Part shown: positions 62,304-64,000 of the stretch, in pieces | How the letters are laid out: the number at the start of each line of letters is the position of its first letter | Position numbering within the stretch: position 1 is the first letter of the stretch | Origin: JAFLBI01 sp964616465 | Lineage (GTDB): Bacteria > Bacteroidota > Bacteroidia > Chitinophagales > Chitinophagaceae | Direction of reading: 5' to 3' | Assembly (NCBI GenBank): GCA_964616465.1 | Contig: CAZTTO010000012.1 | Coordinates: forward strand, 1 to 64,000 | Length of the DNA: 64,000 nucleotides | Notes under the pieces: model-generated | Told to the model about the DNA's origin: nothing | What the model saw: the letters and a program-made list of their open reading frames with translations, nothing else | Database searches by the model: none | Made by a program: the position numbers and the translations under genes

Positions 62304-62669
62304 ATGAACAATATTAGAAACAAGGTTCAGTTAATTGGGAACCTCGGTGCAAATCCAGATGTTAAAGTACTTGATCAGGGAAAAAAGTTAGCACGTTTTA
62401 GTATGGCTACGACTGAAACCTATAAGAACAGTCAAGGTGAAAAAGTAACAGAAACCCAATGGCACAATGTAGTTGCTTGGGGTAAGTTAGCGGATATTGC
62501 AGAAAAGTATTTACAAAAAGGCGCCGAAGTAGCCATTGAAGGGAAGCTGATTACGCGCAACTACGACGACCGCGATGGGCAAAAAAAATACATCACAGAA
62601 GTGGTGGTGAATGAAATGTTGGTGGTAGGAAGTAAAATCAAGTCGGAGCCTGCCATGGCAAAGTCTTAA
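62304..62669 (+). CDS. ssb: Single-stranded DNA-binding protein lacking an acidic tip
   Basis: The 121-residue protein is an OB-fold SSB: NKVQLIGNLGANPDVKVLDQGKKLA at the start, then RFSMATTETYKNSQGEKV, WHNVVAWGKLADIAEKYLQKG and VAIEGKLITRNY. It ends right after the OB domain with IKSEPAMAKS and has neither the disordered linker nor the acidic (DDDIPF-like) tip through which typical SSB recruits repair proteins. Such short paralogues are common in Bacteroidota; a longer SSB probably exists elsewhere. Multiple palindromes precede it. Confidence 0.92.
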   Translation: MNNIRNKVQLIGNLGANPDVKVLDQGKKLARFSMATTETYKNSQGEKVTETQWHNVVAWGKLADIAEKYLQKGAEVAIEGKLITRNYDDRDGQKKYITEVVVNEMLVVGSKIKSEPAMAKS

Positions 62670-63130
62670 ACATTTTAGGCAGCGTAACAATCGTTGCTGT
62701 TGAGCTGAGGTGAAGAAGTGATGTTAAAGGCTTCTTCATGCAACAATCAGTGGGTTTTACTTTAACGTTGTTTGCCATATTTCTATAACTCCCCCCCACA
62801 GATGTATTGCTCTGTCAATGCTTGTTATTGCTGCCTGAATTTTAGCAGTGTTTTATCCTTACACTTTTTGATTTAACTAAACGACTTTGGTTGTATAAAA
62901 CAGTTCAAGAGTTGTTGGTTGATCACATTGTGTAATTGTAGCCCGGCACTGGATTTCTCAGGCATATAGTATTTCATCTGAATAATATTGGTATCCCATT
63001 CAGTTTGAAATTCTTTAATTACTGTTAGGCGCAATTGTAAACCTATGCTTTGTTAGAAATCCATGTGCCAGGTTATGATGCGGGTGTACCAGTGAAACCT
63101 TTAGTCAAGGGTTGTTTGTATACAACCAAG
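62670..63130. other. Non-coding gap with a possible gene remnant
   Basis: This 461-base gap between ssb and the YceI gene holds no convincing gene. On the minus strand an open stretch of about 60 codons runs from 63052 to the stop at 62873, with a plausible protein-like composition (fragments such as VIKEFQTEWDTNIIQMKYY and PEKSSAGLQL) but no ATG. It could be the remains of a gene. A weak hairpin at 62712-62739 follows ssb without a T run. Nothing else is seen. Confidence 0.35.
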
Positions 63131-63676
63131 CTAGGATGGGTACTGACAATTTACAGTAATTTCAATGTCTTTGGCAATGGCTTTGCCTATCTCGCTTCCA
63201 GTAATATTGAAATCTTTCAATGCTACTTTAAAAACTGCCTTGACAATTATCGTTCCCTTTTTTACTTCAATGGTTCCAGGAACAGAAACTGCTTTGCTAA
63301 TGCCACGCATGGTTAAATTACCTGTTGCAGTTACTTTATAAGTGCCTTCTTTTTTGAAATCAGCTTCTTTCATTCCTGAAAGCGTTCCTTTAAAATCGCC
63401 TCTAGGAAATTTTGCACTTTCCATATAATCGTCGTTAAAGTGCTCTTGCATTAAGCTGTTTGGGAAACGAAAACCTTTTATCAAAACAGTGAACTGCATT
63501 TGCCCTGTGCTGGATAGCTTACTATCTACCTCATTATTAACTGCTTCAATGTCTTCAGCTGGTGTACTTGAGAAAAACTTAATCTGACCAGTTTTTGTAC
63601 TATATATTTTTTGTGCACTTACATCATTAGATGCGAATAATGCAATTGCAAAAAGTGCTGCTAGTAATTTTTTCAT
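63131..63676 (-). CDS. YceI family exported protein
   Basis: The 181-residue protein has a signal peptide (about 1-22, ending DVSAQ) and a lipocalin-like YceI barrel: KTGQIKFFSSTPAEDIEAVN, FPRGDFKGTLSG and GTYKVTATGNLTMRGISK are conserved. YceI proteins bind isoprenoid or fatty ligands in the periplasm and are often linked to quinone or stress biology. The ATG at 63676 is used; a GTG two codons upstream also fits. The tRNA_anti-like gene ends 6 bases before it, which suggests an operon. Confidence 0.9.
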   Translation of the reverse strand: MKKLLAALFAIALFASNDVSAQKIYSTKTGQIKFFSSTPAEDIEAVNNEVDSKLSSTGQMQFTVLIKGFRFPNSLMQEHFNDDYMESAKFPRGDFKGTLSGMKEADFKKEGTYKVTATGNLTMRGISKAVSVPGTIEVKKGTIIVKAVFKVALKDFNITGSEIGKAIAKDIEITVNCQYPS

Positions 63677-63682
63677 GTTCAC

Positions 63683-64000
63683 TTATTTTAAGTATGCGTC
63701 CTTAATTTTTACATTGCTTGTATAACCAATACAAATGCCTTTGATGGTTACAATAGAACCAACTTCCACTGTCTTCTGTTCTTTTAAAGTACAATCAATA
63801 GTAGCAAACATATCATCTGTGCTCAAGCTAACTATTGGAAATCCATCTTGATTGGTAGTTACCTCACTTACAGTTCCCTGCACTTCTACTGCCTTATCCA
63901 AGTAGGTAGTATTTGCTGCATTCTCATCATTTACAAATGCAGTGTTCAATTCGTTGGCAGATACTTGTATAGCTGTTTCCTTTTGCACATCTCTATGGTT
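63683..64000 (-). CDS. tRNA_anti-like OB-fold protein, 5' part outside the window
   Basis: At least 105 residues of an OB-fold domain of the tRNA_anti-like family are present: LDKAVEVQGTVSEV, FPIVSLSTDDMFATIDCTLKE and VTIKGICIGYTSNVKIKDAYLK. The frame remains open to the end of the window, with residues NHRDV before the GTG at 63988. I therefore treat it as a partial gene whose N-terminus, in similar proteins usually a membrane helix, lies beyond 64000. Function is unknown. It is co-oriented with and close to the YceI gene. Confidence 0.82.
   Translation of the reverse strand, partial: NHRDVQKETAIQVSANELNTAFVNDENAANTTYLDKAVEVQGTVSEVTTNQDGFPIVSLSTDDMFATIDCTLKEQKTVEVGSIVTIKGICIGYTSNVKIKDAYLK

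Noticed and set aside
62712..62739. A terminator after ssb.
   Set aside because: The 8-base stem has a 12-base loop and no T run.
63050..63316. An 88-codon plus-strand frame.
   Set aside because: It mostly lies antisense to the clear YceI gene and has no family features.
1..64000. CRISPR arrays, tRNA or rRNA genes.
   Set aside because: Intergenic gaps are short, and I saw no regular spaced repeats, no cloverleaf-like sequences with a GGTTCGA-type T arm, and no rRNA-like sequence. A covariance search would be decisive.

Overview
The window looks like chromosomal DNA of a Bacteroidota bacterium, most likely of the Chitinophagaceae type. The grounds are a low-GC, AT-rich sequence; a type IX secretion component (PorZ-like); DUF5606, DUF3098 and DUF3050 family proteins; a LytTR/TPR-kinase pair; RpoN with a canonical box; Bacteroidota-style -7 boxes (TAnnTTTG) with little Shine-Dalgarno signal; and a saproxanthin/flexixanthin-type carotenoid operon. 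I see no rRNA, tRNA, CRISPR array or complete insertion sequence.

Layout. 1-3.75 kb: a visibly more AT-rich accessory block with a putative HExxH lipoprotein, a secreted CarboxypepD_reg-like protein and an N-terminally truncated O-antigen ligase-like membrane protein. 3.8-8.3 kb (minus): EamA transporter, purH, comEC. 8.4-10.1 kb (plus): NarL-type two-component pair and a small membrane protein. 10.1-18.8 kb (minus): a lone C-terminal half of carB, porZ, a 7-TM protein, a small lipoprotein, a GH3/beta-lactamase fusion and a DUF5606 protein. 18.9-26.1 kb: RhlE-like helicase, DsbA-like oxidoreductase, DegT aminotransferase, DUF3050, rpoN, a PAP2-like protein and an FKBP isomerase. 26.1-33.5 kb: lactonase-like MBL protein, UMF1-type MFS transporter, uppP with DUF3098, purD, POT peptide transporter and a PlsC-like acyltransferase.

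33.5-47 kb is a short-chain acyl-CoA and inorganic-carbon neighbourhood. It holds acs, a divergent InsA-like (IS1-type) DNA-binding protein with operator-like direct repeats between the two, a beta-carbonic anhydrase with a SulP transporter, a porin-like protein and an MHS-family transporter. It ends in a translationally coupled trio: a small membrane protein, a CbrA/CrbS-like fusion of Na+/solute symporter and histidine kinase, and a single polypeptide in which a response-regulator receiver domain is fused to a complete propionyl-CoA-synthetase-like enzyme. That trio is the strongest candidate for an undescribed system: a transporter-sensor that may control an acyl-CoA synthetase directly by phosphorylating its own receiver domain.

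47-54.3 kb: an orphan GroES-like protein, a TPR/LytS-type kinase with a LytTR regulator, argB with an ArgE-like deacylase, a DUF2007 protein, a CPBP protease and dus. 54.3-61.6 kb (minus): a compact operon of an ECF sigma factor followed by crtI, crtB, idi, crtD, cruF-like, crtZ and crtY. The gene set predicts saproxanthin, because no ketolase is present. 61.7-64 kb: a zinc-finger protein, an SSB without an acidic tip preceded by palindromes, a non-coding stretch, a YceI protein and the 3' part of a tRNA_anti-like OB-fold gene that runs off the window.
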